Source: Bradysia coprophila (taxonomy: Eukaryota > Arthropoda > Insecta > Diptera > Sciaridae). Taken from it: a DNA stretch of 64,000 nt. The stretch lies in NCBI RefSeq assembly GCF_014529535.1, contig NW_023503746.1:372001-436000 (forward strand), written 5' to 3'. A model generated the notes under the pieces. The model had not been told where the DNA came from and searched no databases. It saw nothing but the letters and a program-made list of their open reading frames with translations. The translations under genes were made by a program, and so were the position numbers. This document shows, piece by piece, positions 33,685 through 45,752 of this stretch. Within the stretch, counting starts at the first letter, position 1. The number at the start of each line of letters is the position of its first letter.

Positions 33685-36600
33685 TCACCAATTTTGTTGT
33701 CTCGTTTTATCATTGATTTCTGGACAAATTGTGCTCAAATTGAAATTTGTCACTAAATTTCCACCACCACCACCACCGCCAACATTTCCGTGTAACATCG
33801 GATTACCCCCTTGATTATTATCATTCATTTGCTGTGTCGCTGATGGATATAGGGATGTCTTTGACAAACTGCTCGGATAGTTCAGATGTGATGTATAGGT
33901 GAAGTCCTCATTCGATGGTATATTCGGTGTTGGTATCAACGGTGGATGCGGAATTATCGGAGTGTTGATATTCAGAGAAGGAGTAAAATAATTTGCCGAC
34001 GAATTGGGATCGTATGATGGGAACAGGTCCTGTTTGAATTGCTTTTTGTTTGAGTTCGGATACGAACGACTTTGATTGTACGAAGTGGTTAGCTGGGAGG
34101 AATTTTTATATTGAGTCGACTGTTGGCACAGTTTGCCGGAAGGATGGGGTAACGAATAGAAATTGTTTTGTGCCGTATGACTTCCGTACGCAGTGTCTGC
34201 GATCCCAGTCAAATGTTTAGTGGACGGTGCACTTGATCGACTTGTTTTATTGTGAAATTGTTGGTCAGAGTAACTGCCACCGCAGAAATATTCGTTTGTA
34301 TCGGAGATCTGAGGGAAGTACGAGTTGTTGTAGTAATTGTAATTGGACTCATTCAGGTAGTCCATATTATTGAAGGTGTCTAACTGATTACAGTAATCCG
34401 ATTGATTGCCGTAGGTCGGAAGAGATTTCGTTTCTTTCTTCGACGGATGAACGGATATCAGAGCTTCGGCCGAATAACTGTTTGAATTATTCGGTTTTTG
34501 CGGCTCGTTATAGGCAAATGATTCGACAAAAATGTTGGGAGTGAAATTGGACACATTAGACGGAGGCTTGGCAACCTTTTTCGACTCCTTGTGCTTGAAT
34601 CGCGACTGATTGTTGCTGTTACTCTTCGTGGTTTTCGGTTGCATCACAGAGTCATCGTACGATTTCGATTGACCCGCGGTTTTCGGATGATCGACCAATT
34701 GGCTGACAGAGAAATATGAATTGGTTGGATTAGGCGCAACATTTTGCTGGGGCAAGTGCATGTGACTCATATGTGTCCCTTGCATTGGTTTCGAACTCTT
34801 GTTTCTCTCAGTCGACGATATTTGTGGCTTCGGAGTTATGGAATTGTTCAACGCAAGATCACCATGCAAGTTGGGTAAGGTGGTCGAATTGAAGCTCGGG
34901 GTGTCGATCATTTTGTTTGGCGACCACTGGAAGTTCTCCTCGCCAATTTGATGACCGAAATAAATGTCGGCGTTTTTCTGACTGTTCGTTAGTTGGGACG
35001 TTGGCTGCGGAATAAACTGATTGGACAAGGAAGCTGGCTGAGTGTAGTCTATTGGAGGTATGATTGGATAGTCGTTTTTCTGCAGATCCGTTGTCGAAGT
35101 CATCCAATTGACGTGTTGTTTCGGGTTTGATTTTTCGACTTTCTGGACTGTATCCTTGATTTTGATTTGATCGGATGGATGTACCGCTGCCTCTTTCGGA
35201 CAATGCTTGTAGCTACCTTTCTTGTCCGAATGTGATTCACTTTTCACTGGGGTTACTGGCTTAGGTCGGGTTTCCGTCAAGAAATTCTGGTCAATCGAAA
35301 ACGAACTTTGCGACGGATATTTCGATGTGACTTTGTTCGTGGTGCTGGTCAGCGAAAACGAAAACTGTGACGTCTCCCGGCATGTTGAGTATGGTGTAAT
35401 CGGTGCTGGTATCGACGCTATATTCTCGAAGGCAAATGGATTGAAGTCTTGGTATGACGTCGAATGCGTTGTTGGTAAATAGTTTTGCGATTGCTGGCAC
35501 GATGCTAGCGTCGTACTTTTCGAATTCGAAACGGTGCTGATGGGTGTCGTCAACGAGAAGGTGAACGGCGTTTGGGGCGTATAGTCCAAGGCTTTTTGGT
35601 TGGACGATGATGATAGTGACAGTGCACTCGTGTACATGTTTGGCCGCATTATTGAGCTGGGATAATCTGGCAAGTTTGAGTGTGTGGTACCGATGCTGGT
35701 CAACGATGTGTAGAATCCATCTACAGCAGAGCTCGTCGAATGACTCGGCTTGAAGAACGTTTTATCCACCGATGTAGATGCCGTGGTCTTAGCTGTGTTG
35801 TCTTGGTATGGCTTCGGGTTGGTAGAACTTATGTCTGTTGTTCCGCAGGAGAAGTTCGACAGCGAAGTACTGGAATAAGTGGTTGTGTTGGTGGAATATG
35901 AGTGCAATGAATTGAACTGGTTTTCACGACAACTCTTGATCGAATCACTTGTATCAGCTGCGCTGACTGCCATAGGTTGTGTAAAGTTGAAGGGACCATT
36001 CGGTGTTTCGACAGTTTTCCTCGACTTCGCTTGTGAAGTAATAGCATGCGACATTATAGACGGAACCGCAGCTGTGAGATTATAATTAGCACTTTCTGAC
36101 GCCGTAGTCTTTGTGTCGGATGTGGTAACCGTAGTAGCTCCTTTATCGTAACTGTAAACGGTTGAATAAGAGCTCGGTGTGTTGACACTACAGGATGCAG
36201 TGACGTTTCTGAGAAATAGATTTTCTAACGGCGTCGTCTCGGTTCTCTTCACCTGTTCAATCGTATCAGTTAAGCGATGCATTAAGGATGGAGGCTCTAA
36301 GCTATGTAAAACGGTCGATGATGAAGTTATGAAATCCATGGCCGTATGATTTCGAACATAATCGTCAGTTGACACTGTCGAAATCTTCGGCTGAGCCATT
36401 GACAACAGACTGTCCTGAGTGGTAGAGGCAGCGGTTACATTCGAACTGCTTTCGTCGTTCGTTGACTTTCGATGTCTCTTTGATGGCGAGCTCTTATAAC
36501 TCAGGGTACCGATTTCAGGCAGATATGTTGAGGTACACGTCACACTTACTCTTAAACCAGTATCAGTCTTGACTTCTGAGCAGGAGCTTATGATTGGCTT

Positions 36601-38440
36601 CAATTGAAAATCGAACGACATGGACGCTGCACTCTTCTCAACGCAAATCTCGTTCTGTTTATCTCTGTTGGGCTTTGAACTCGTTTCACAATGAACAGTT
36701 TCACTTCCAACTGCATCTCCAACAAATCTATCATAATCCTTCGTTGTCAGCAAACTGGAAATGTTTTCCAAGATGTTTGCTTCGCTTGCCGGTTTGTTGG
36801 TGCTGTGAGGCTGTTGAATTGATTGCGAGTCGTGCGCTTCGTGTTCATCATCACCAATACGAACGCCAGCAGATGAGACCACTGGAAATGACATGAGGAA
36901 GGCAGCTGTTGGGGACAGTGATTCGTTGTTGTCGTTGGAATCATTTTGTGGTATTTGAAGGCTTGCCAGAATGTCGTTAGATAGTTCGGGCTGTGGAAGT
37001 GTCGGTTCAGTTGTCTCTATGCGATTGTTGTCGGATTGCGTGTCCTGCTGCTTCGACACATCATTTTCGTTAACTTTCGCATCAGGCACTGAATTTGGAT
37101 CGCATTTATTTCCATCTGAATCGATCACTGCATCGTCCGTTGACTTTTTCAGCGACGTAATCGATTTCGATTCTGTCGCGCATTTCCGTTCTCGTTCGAT
37201 TTCTTTCTTAGTTCTGCGAATTCGCTGTCGTCGCGGAACGGTCTTCGATTTTAACGGCGAAATTGCAATTTTTCCTGGCACTCCTTTTGGAGCAACCGGT
37301 TTGGGCAGCAGAGTGCTCACTTTTGGTAATGCATTCACGACAATTATTGGTCCTGATTCGAGGTTGATCGATTTCTTTATGTTGGAAATGGGTAGCAGAA
37401 TGCCAGTGGCTACAACGGATGTAACTCGTGGGCTGGGTTTCAATTCCGCTGTGAAAGATAACAGAAAAATTCGTTCAGATCGAAGGTATTTAGGAGTGCA
37501 CTGACCGGTTAACCAACCTTTCAATTCTTTTGGTTCACTGTTCGCATTCGGTATTGCACTTGATGGTTTATCATCCACGACTTTTTCGATGACGTTACCA
37601 TCGTCAGCCTTTGCAGGATCGCCATTCTGTTCCTTCACCTTTGTGTTGTCAGCGACAGTGGGTTCATCTTCGGCATTATTCATTTTTTTCTTGTCGCCTT
37701 TCTTCTGAAATAGGTATACCTATACTGTAAAAACCGAAACCTCTTCCACCATCCCTTCCGTCTTACATTCAATTTGATTTTCCTCTTCTTCTGCTGCACC
37801 TCCTCATCGTCGTGTAACGTTTGAAGTTTTCTCTTCCCTTTGCCTTTTCCATTCTTCGGCGGTCTTCCATTTTGCTTGACATACAATTCGTTTAGGTCAT
37901 TTTCGTCCAGCGGACTGGTAACGATGCAGTTGAAAATTTTGGGCTCTGTGAACGATGGAGCTGTTCCACCGCATTTCTTCACAAGTGCCAACAGTACCTT
38001 ATTGCGTACAATGAGCACTTTGAATGCTTCCTCCAACTCTAAGATGGTGTCTGGAATGAATCAGATACGGTGATGAGTATGACAACAATGTCTCGCAGTC
38101 GTTCGGAATCTCATGAAAGAGCATAGTGAATCAATATCGGGGTGTACTCACTCAATATGTCCTTGTGACTACCAGCCAGCAGCTCCTTCAACTTGTGTTG
38201 CAAGTCCTTAATCAGGAGAATAGATTTTTGGATAATTTCGATTTTGCTGAACGGTGCCGCATCGTCATAGTTCGGTAGAAATTTAGCCAAAATATCAAAC
38301 GATTTGTTCAAGCGATCTCTTCTCTCCTTTTCCCAAGCCCGATTGTTCCTTGATGAAATTAATGGTTCAATTTAATGAAATCTGTCCAATTTCCCGACAA
38401 TATATTGACTTTTCACTTACTCCGTTCTTCCTTTAGTCAT
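33685..38440 (-). CDS. USF3: USF3-like bHLH transcription factor
   Basis: Exons in transcript order are 38421-38440, 38152-38348, 37767-38050, 37506-37704 and 33685-37448, with phases closing to 1487 aa. The first exon codes only MTKGRT plus two bases. Residues about 5-65 form a bHLH domain: basic part ENNRAWEKERRDRLN, helix 2 SKIEIIQKSILLIKDLQ. The usual basic-region His is Asn and the Glu is kept. Residues about 115-165 are Lys-rich and probably a nuclear signal. The remaining 1300 residues are Ser/Thr/Asn/Gln-rich and disordered-looking, with NSYSAEALISVHPSKK near 1220 and a C-terminal NFNLSTICPEI after a Gly run. Both motifs recall vertebrate USF3 (SSYSAEALI; SNFNMTSLFPEI), which is my main ground for the name. 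The 57-nt intron 37449-37505 is in frame and stop-free, so its retention would add 19 residues. Likely a nuclear transcription regulator; targets unknown. Confidence 0.85.
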
Positions 38441-39047
38441 TTCAATTTCTTATGCATTGTGGGTCGTTTGTGATAATTTTCGCGTAAACAAAAATAAGAA
38501 TTTTTCTTGGCGAACTACAATAGGAGAACGAGAAGGACTGACGAACAATGGTTAAAGATGCAACAATTTTTCGCGAATTTAATATTTTCATCTGTCAATG
38601 TCACAATACAAAATGTTGAGCACAAAAGTGAAAAGATTCTCTGTTTGCGGGATTTCTCTCTGTTTATTTACATTTTAACAAAACTTTTTTCAGTTGATGA
38701 CGTTGATGACCATGCGCAGCTCATTCAATACGCTCTCACTGTGTCAATGTGTCATATTCTCTCAATTCTCTCTCATAAGAGTTTTCTTGGGTCTGTTCCA
38801 TTATTCGCGTGATAAATGTCTGATGATCTTCTACTTCAAATTTTGTTTTGTTGTTCATTCCAAGGCCATATGCATTTTCAAATTACTGTCAAATTTCATC
38901 CATAAAGACTCATCAATATTTATAGAGAAACTGATCTCTATAGTTGAAATCGTGTTCGTTCGGTCAGTGAAAATACGTGTTTACACTTGCAATTATTATA
39001 GTCCAAGTGGGTCCCGCTTGTTTTCGTGTATTTCAGTGTTTATATAC
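38441..39047. other. 5' flank of the USF3-like gene
   Basis: No gene is recognised. Two open frames on the plus strand (38507-38812, 38694-39224) lack domains; the second runs into a miniature transposon. The promoter of the bHLH gene presumably lies in the first few hundred bases, but I see no TATA box. Confidence 0.45.
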
Positions 39048-39055
39048 GTTGGATC

Positions 39056-39515
39056 GGTGTGGGGTAATTTGGCACACGGTGCTAAAACCAAGGCTGTATA
39101 CTTTGGGGAGGTCACGCAGACCGCCATTTTATTAGATACGCGGAAACACACCGGTTCTGATGACTTTACATATACAAAAAATTCACCACATCATCCAGAC
39201 GACGAGAATCATCAGAGTAGGTGAATTTTTGTATGAAATCGGCCATTTTATCATCAACTGTGGTGTGTAACCCGCGTATCTGTATCTGCGTGACCTCCCC
39301 AAAGTATACAGCCTTGGCTAAAACAACGCATTTTTCAACTACGTAAAAGGTGAACTCGCACACGATTTTTCGATACCAAAATTTTGTAAAAGGAGTCATT
39401 AGGTCGATGACATGGCTAAAAAGCATTTGCAGCAATAAACGTGCATGTGCGAGTTTACATTTTACGTAGTTTAAAGTGCGTTTTTTTGGCACCGTGTGCC
39501 AGATTCCCCGATGCC
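39056..39515. mobile_element. hAT-like MITE carrying a second MITE
   Basis: The left end GGTGTGGGGTAATTTGGCAC is inverted at the right as GTGCCAGATTCCCCGATGCC. The element is flanked by 8-bp direct repeats GTTGGATC (39048-39055 and 39516-39523), the duplication length typical of hAT transposons. Without the insert it is about 220 bp. A relative with the same ends lies at about 61422-61650. Confidence 0.8.
39089..39316. mobile_element. hAT-like MITE nested in the previous one
   Basis: The ends are CAAGGCTGTATACTTTGGGG and its inverted copy CCCCAAAGTATACAGCCTTG, about 32 bp and nearly perfect. The 8-bp duplication GCTAAAAC (39081-39088 and 39317-39324) proves insertion into the outer element. 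At 228 bp with no ORF, it is non-autonomous. Confidence 0.85.
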
Positions 39516-39552
39516 GTTGGATCTGCGTGACCTTTCCAAAGTTTACAACCTT

Positions 39553-39757
39553 CAATGAAAGTAAATGGATAGGTATGGCCAAACGTTCAAATTTGCTCTT
39601 GCCAGAGCACATACGGATTTGCATGGCGCCACCTCAAACGAACTCATTTCTAGTGCAAATTTCCACTAGAAATGAGTTCGTTTGAGGTGGCGCAATGCAA
39701 ATCCGTATGTGCTCCGACTTGTATGGACTGGCCATACCTACTTATCTACTTTCATTG
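39553..39757. mobile_element. Third hAT-like MITE with strong hairpin
   Basis: The ends CAATGAAAGTA and TACTTTCATTG are flanked by the 8-bp direct repeat ACAACCTT (39545-39552 and 39758-39765). Inside, about 39604-39650 and 39664-39712 form a nearly perfect stem (GAGCACATACGGATTTGCAT with complement), so almost the whole 205 bp folds back. It begins only 30 bp after the previous element's duplication. Confidence 0.85.
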
Positions 39758-39765
39758 ACAACCTT

Positions 39766-40697
39766 GGTTCAGTAATCATTCCGAGGCATTTTCGAGGCTT
39801 CTTATTAACGTTGAACGACCGAAAGGGTGAATGGAGCCCACATCAGTCTAGACAAAAACATCTATTATCGACAACGACGACAATTATATAAGCAAAAGCT
39901 GCAATATCTTGCGACTCTTTCTATAGCAAAATGTACGTGAAAACCAATGAAGTAATAGAGTTTTTGGACCAAACACAAAAAGAAACTTTAAACAGTAGAC
40001 GTAGCAGATTCAACAATTCCAACCGTGATATGCGTTATTATTTATGACATCGAGTGCAAAGTACTTTATTAGGCTCTAGATTTGTAATTATGACACCATG
40101 CCGAATAATACATGCGTGATTCATGTGATGTTAAAACCGTATACGTACTGATTGCATAACAGGACCAGGTGATTAACAAATTTCGGTTATATCTGAGCAG
40201 AGCCTAATTTTGGTAACGTCGATGTTCCCAGTCAATAAACAGCTTCCCACTCTACACTAAGCATATTCAAATTTCGCGCCAAATTGTTATTGACTTTTCA
40301 CTTCAATGACTTTTAAAACTCTCGAAAAACCTGTCAAATGTGCATTTTTAAAACGAACCAGCTGTAAATTTTAAAAAATTGGCCCAAGGACCGATAGTAG
40401 TTGTAATATAGTAGTTGTAATCTAGTATCTAGTCTTAGGAAAGTATTAACGCAGCGCAGATTTTGTCAGTTTATCAGAAAAGACTATAATGTCTGTGGGA
40501 GGACGGTGAGGACTATTTTGAACTTGTAAATTGAACGAGCTCTGCCCTGCTATAACTTACTTGCGGCTTCGTCCGGGTACAAAAGTCAAAATCCAAATTC
40601 CTAGCTTTTGAAGACATTAATCAGTTTTTGGATTTTCAATAAATAAAACGGGTTTCCCCATTCTTAAAACAATCGTGTCGCGAAATCAACACCAAAA
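39766..40697. other. 5' flank of ACOT9
   Basis: No gene is recognised. About 39850-39960 is a degenerate copy of the dispersed AATGAAGTAATAGA repeat. The remaining sequence up to the ACOT9 start is AT-rich and presumably contains its promoter; no TATA box is obvious. Confidence 0.45.
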
Positions 40698-42912
40698 ATG
40701 TCTCGACGATTGCTTCAATTCACTGCAAAAAATTGCATTTGGTCGCGTTATTCGGCTCAGTCAACAATTGCCAAAAATAGAAATATTTTGTACGAGACAA
40801 CTATACTCGAATGTTTGATTTTTCGCTAATCTAATTGATTTTGTAAAATGTTTTTAACAGAAACTCACAATGGGTTCGGTGTATGAGTGAGGATACCAAA
40901 CGTACGGACGCTATTGCTGGAACTATCAATGAAGGTAATTAAATTGTAATTCATAAATCCATCCGTGACTCAGTTGTCTGTTATTTAATGACTTCATCAT
41001 TATAGTCGGATTTTGCATAAATATTCATTGTGTTAGTGCGATGAGAAGACGAGTTAATCGCGATCTCTTTAATCTGCTTAAGATAAAATCTGTTTGTGTA
41101 AACGGAGACGGTTTGGACTTTAATCTATTAGATAGGTAGTTGGTGCCTAGATTAGTACACATTCACATACATTTGAACCTTGTATGTGGAGTGCTGTCGA
41201 ATAGCTGTACAAAAGTCAATGTTCAATGTTGACCGTTATGTAGCGTTACATTCAGGTGGTGCACTATTTGTTAGTGAATTTCTTAAGGTCCGTTCCTTTC
41301 CAGTGAAAAGCCAAATCGTCAAGAAGTTGGGAATCGAAGTCAATTATAGTCCCCTAGTTCGATCCAGGGAGCATCTTCTTGCGTACGAACCGAAAACTGT
41401 TGCAGATATTCCACCCAGGTAATCCACTGAACAACAAAAATCTGAAAAACATTTCCTCGCAACCATCGTGTCCATAAATTCCATTACTTCCACAGGTCTA
41501 TGCAAGACAGCTTCACATCAGCCATAATACCGTTAAGCACCGACAAGGTCCTGCAGGATAAATATGTCACATTTTTGGGTCATGTGCGGCTAGGCCGTTT
41601 AATGGAAGACATGGATCTGTTTGCAGGTAGACACAGACTTGACATCCAATAATATTCCATCAACAAAACGGATTCCTTTTTCAGTGTGGGTGATGCATCA
41701 GCACGTCAAAATGCCAAATTTAGACCCAGACATACCGTTGCCGTATACATTCGTTACGATTCTTGTGGATAAAATATCGTTCACGGACTTGGTCCCGAAG
41801 GTGAGTGACGTTTTTCGGAATGAGCTTTGCTCGGAACTTGATTTTTTGTCGTACAAAACACAGCCCGACTCCGATATACGATTGTCAGGACACGCCAGTT
41901 GGGTGGGAAAATCATCGGTCGAGGTTGTTGTTTGGTTGGAACAGAAATTCCAAGGCCAGTGGCGTAAATTGACCCGTGCGCTGTTTTTAATGGCATCACG
42001 AAATGCAACGAATACCAAATCGTTAACCGTTAACGAACTGATACCAGCTACGGAGGAAGAGAAGGCGATTTACTCTGGAGGAGAAAGTAGCTAAGAGAAA
42101 AGAGATTTCCATTGATCGAACCAGTTTGCTAAGATTTGCGCATTTACTTTCACAGTACGGAAGAGGAACCGAATCATCAGACAAGAGCAATCACTGTTCA
42201 ATCAAGAACCGAATGACAACGAACAAAAACTAATTCACGACATGTTTGTGTCGACGATCGACATGAAGAATGTGACATTCAACAAGCGAATTCTGCCGAC
42301 GGGTGCAGTTTGGATGGAGGATGCTACCATATCGAACATAATATTCTCACATCCGGAAGATCGTAAGAGTTCATGGGTGCGTTCAGTGGAGTTAGATTTT
42401 ATCAATTGTTTCGTTGTCCGTAGGCAATGCTCACAACACGGTGTTTGGCGGATATCTCATGAGAAACGCGTTAGAACTCAGTTGGGCATTGGCCTATCAG
42501 TTCAGGTATGACTCAATTTGAATGTGTATTTGATGCGCTTCTTCTCACACTAACCCTTCACAGCAAATACCGACCGAAACTGGAACACATCTCTGACATT
42601 CGATTCCTGAACAAAGTACAAGTCAGCTCTCTACTGAAAATGCACGCGCATGTAATTTACACCGAAAAGAACTACATGGAAATTGTGGTCGCCGCCGAAG
42701 TATTCGATGCGTCCACCGGCAGTCATTCCACCACGAACGTTTTCTATTACACCTACTCGAATAACGTTCCGGTACCGCAAATTATTCCGAAGACTTACCA
42801 TGAGGCGATATGGTATCTGGATGGACGAAGACATTTCTATGCTGCGATGGGTTTGGACGACAGTCGACAGGATCCTAAATTTCAGGGTATAAGACCACCG
42901 TCAGGATCGTAA
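40698..42912 (+). CDS. ACOT9: Acyl-CoA thioesterase 9 (mitochondrial)
   Basis: Eight exons, 40698-40789, 40861-40934, 41304-41418, 41496-41626, 41685-42086, 42156-42362, 42424-42505 and 42564-42912, all with GT..AG introns and closing phases, give about 483 aa. The N-terminus (MSRRLLQFTAKNCIWSRYSA) is basic, hydrophobic and free of acidic residues, as expected of a mitochondrial presequence. Two hotdog folds follow. The first includes TFVTILVDKISF and GHASWVGKSSVEV (about residues 165-225), the second HPEDRNAHNTVFGGYLMRNA and KVQVSSLLKMHAHV (about 335-400). The protein ends with FPKTYHEA-like IIPKTYHEAIWYLDGRRHF, a close match to animal ACOT9. The enzyme hydrolyses acyl-CoA to free acid and CoA in mitochondria. 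The exon 5-6 junction (donor GTAGCT at 42087) is the least certain. It converges on the transporter gene downstream. Confidence 0.93.
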
Positions 42913-45752
42913 GAATGTGTGGTGTTGTGTGCTGTGGGTCGAACATCGGATATAATTATTCAAAATTCGTGGTGGTTTTGCTGGTTTAAAGGAAAGGACA
43001 TCCAATTGGGATCTGATGTAACAGAGTGGTTGTTTCGGGCAATATAGTTTTTAAGGAGCTTAAAGTAGAGTTCAGTTACAGGGCCTATCGTTGGGAATTT
43101 ATTTCCTTAAAATTCGTTAAATTCTTGAAAATTAGGAATTTTAAGGAGTTTTCAGGAATTAATCTGGTAAAAATAGGCCCTGGTTCACTGATGTTATAGT
43201 ATACCGTGCCAAATGGGAACTCAATTTCTTGGCTTGATAGAAATTTCTCGATGCAGATTTGGACCACAAACAGTAGAGCTATGAGTACAGAGCACACCTA
43301 AATGTGCCCCCATCATAACTTGTTTCAGCTACAGTCAAACAAATAATTGAGATGGCTATGCGATCGAGTGTTCTGAGTTCAAACAACCACTCCATAATCT
43401 TACATTAGTCGAGTAAATTATGAAATTTTCGAGAAATTCTTTAATCCGGTATCCCTCTGTATATCGGGGCCTATTTTTCAGGGAATTAATCTCCGGAAAA
43501 TTCCCTAAATGTTCTGTCACGTTTTATCATTAGATCAACGAGTCTCCGCTGTTTTTATGACCATTTAAGTTGTTTTTGAGGAAGATCGATTACATTCGGA
43601 TGGTATTTAAAGAAAGCCAGTATGGGAGGTGCGGGAAAAGTAAGAAAATAAGTAGTTTTGATTGCTTTCTCGCCAATAGCTACTGTTGTACAAACCCGAT
43701 TTTCTTAAAATTTAGATAATTGAATCTGCCTGTTTTTCAAAAGTTTATCAAGCTCCGGATGTTTTCGTTCACGCGATACATAAAATTAAAGGAATTGACG
43801 ATACGAAGCAAAATATTAAATTTTTATGAAGATCGGGTTTGTTGTACAATAGTTGCTATTGGCGAGAAAACAAACAAAACTGCTTATTTTCCTACTTTTC
43901 CTGTTTTTCCTGTATTTATAGTCAGTCTCATTTGTAGTCAATAAATTTTGTCCAAAACCTTGAGCTACCAACACTTTGTTAGACCAACTGCAACGCTTGA
44001 TTTATTTATTTAAATTTTTATTTTATTACCCTTTAACCATTCGGTTCGTGATTTGTTTAATTTGTACGAAAATATTGCAAAAATTGCATAACTCACAGTC
44101 TGGTCTACCACATTGTCTTTTACTTGTTAAATGTTGTTTTATTTGCATTGTATTTAAATGGATATTAATATTTACCTTTTTTATCGGAAAAATCTTGATC
44201 ACGTGTCGAATAGCAGGTTTATTGATATTATCTATTAGTTTACCACTTTAATCTTTATGGAAGTGATTCTAATGTACCTTTTCGATCATGCTTTTATTAC
44301 TTAAAACATTTTACTTAATAGCTTTATTTTATGATAGTTTTGTTGAAATTTACTCTTTTTTAAATTATTTTTATTCGAAAATTGTTTTATGGTCGTGCAA
44401 TTGATGAGAAAATATAAAAAAAATCTTTTGATTTTTGTAGTTTTGATAGTATTAGGCTCTAGGCATCACATCATCATTAATCATCATCAATTACTACCTT
44501 ATGTCATAGTATCTAGATAGACCTATGCTTAAAGTTAAGGTAATGTCATTGCTGGACTAGATATTTCTCGAATCGCCTTTTGAATTTACATATGAAAAAT
44601 GGTAATCGTTTACAAATGTAACGGGCCCAGGACCTATTTTTTAGGAATTTAATTCATACTTCTGAAGCATAGGGCTGCTCCCAACATCAACATAAAAAAT
44701 ATTTGCAGGCAGATGGTATCAAAAGAGGGTTTGAATTGAATTTTGTTCGTTCAGACAGTGGTGTAAAACACACAACACTTGCACGTGTACGTGTGTATGA
44801 AGAAGAGGTTTTTATAGAGTACTGACACTGGACAGTGTATCGAACCATTTTTGGCACTATAAAAAAATCTGTAAAATTTTCAATAGAAAACAGTACTCTA
44901 TTTGGCAACTGTCATTAGAAGCAGTTTTGCTTGAAGTGCGTTGCTGAAACGAAAAATCAAAGCTGATGGCGATGCCACCATGCTGGAACAAATATGAAAA
45001 CCGTTGGCTACTCAACCGTCATTTGTTCGGATCGGGAAATTTGTTTGAAATTTTAGGAATTTGTAAGAATTTAATTCCCAAAAATGGAAGCGGACGTTTT
45101 CTGAAGTGTGATTCGAGTAACCCTCTACTATTGTCTCTTGTCTCGTTACTACCTGAAGTGTAGGTTTATTTTTGGGACTTTTATTACTGAAAACTCCGAA
45201 TAATTTTGAAAAGTTCCAAAACGCTCCGTAAATATTCCGAATTTTTTCTTTGAGAATTTTTTGGAACTTTTCTAAATTATTTGAAATTTTCTAAATTAAA
45301 AATTTCAATAAAAAGCACTGGCCTGAAGTTATAATTTCCGGAAACTTGTGAAACTTAGATTTATGCCGATATTTCACATTTGATCTAGAAACCTAGTCCA
45401 TTCGAGAGTCCATTACTAAGACCTACTTCGTTTAGCGGGATTTTTTTCTTCAAAAACTTAACCTTTAAAGTTGAAGTTTAAAGTCAAACATCTCGACAAG
45501 CCTTCCGCCGCACATTGTCTTAGTGGTTGTCGATTTATAGATTTTCAGATAAAATGCCGTTCCGTCACTCTGTTATTAAAAAATGTGTATTTCTATTCGG
45601 TTATCAATCACAAGCACATAAAAAAAGGAAAATCTGTTTCAAGTATACTCTAGAAGATTGATTAAAACGAACACACCGTAAGAGATTGTACAAAATTACT
45701 AGCACCATTGAGCACACAATTTAATAAAAAAAAATCTAAATTCGGTGATTCA
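42913..45752. other. Convergent intergenic region with GGCCTATT-family ends
   Basis: No gene is recognised. A 104-bp MITE lies at 43079-43182 (listed separately). Near 43467 and 44622 are single GGGGCCTATTTTTCAGG-like and GGACCTATTTTTTAGG-like ends followed by GGAATTAAT-type sequence, probably solo or decayed copies. Around 43665-43730 and 43830-43885 a CAATAGCTACTGTTGTACAA block pairs with its complement, forming another hairpin of about 220 bp. The rest is AT-rich. Confidence 0.55.
43079..43182. mobile_element. Small MITE, GGCCTATT family
   Basis: CAGGGCCTAT at the left is inverted as ATAGGCCCTG at the right, with GGAATTTATTTCC and CAGGAATTAATCTGG inside. At 104 bp it is the shortest complete member in the window. 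Confidence 0.6.

Noticed and set aside
34859..35203. 114-aa minus-strand frame
   Set aside because: It is an alternative register inside the long USF3-like exon.
36971..37504. 177-aa plus-strand frame
   Set aside because: It is antisense to the USF3-like coding exon, whose own frame and splice phases are well supported.
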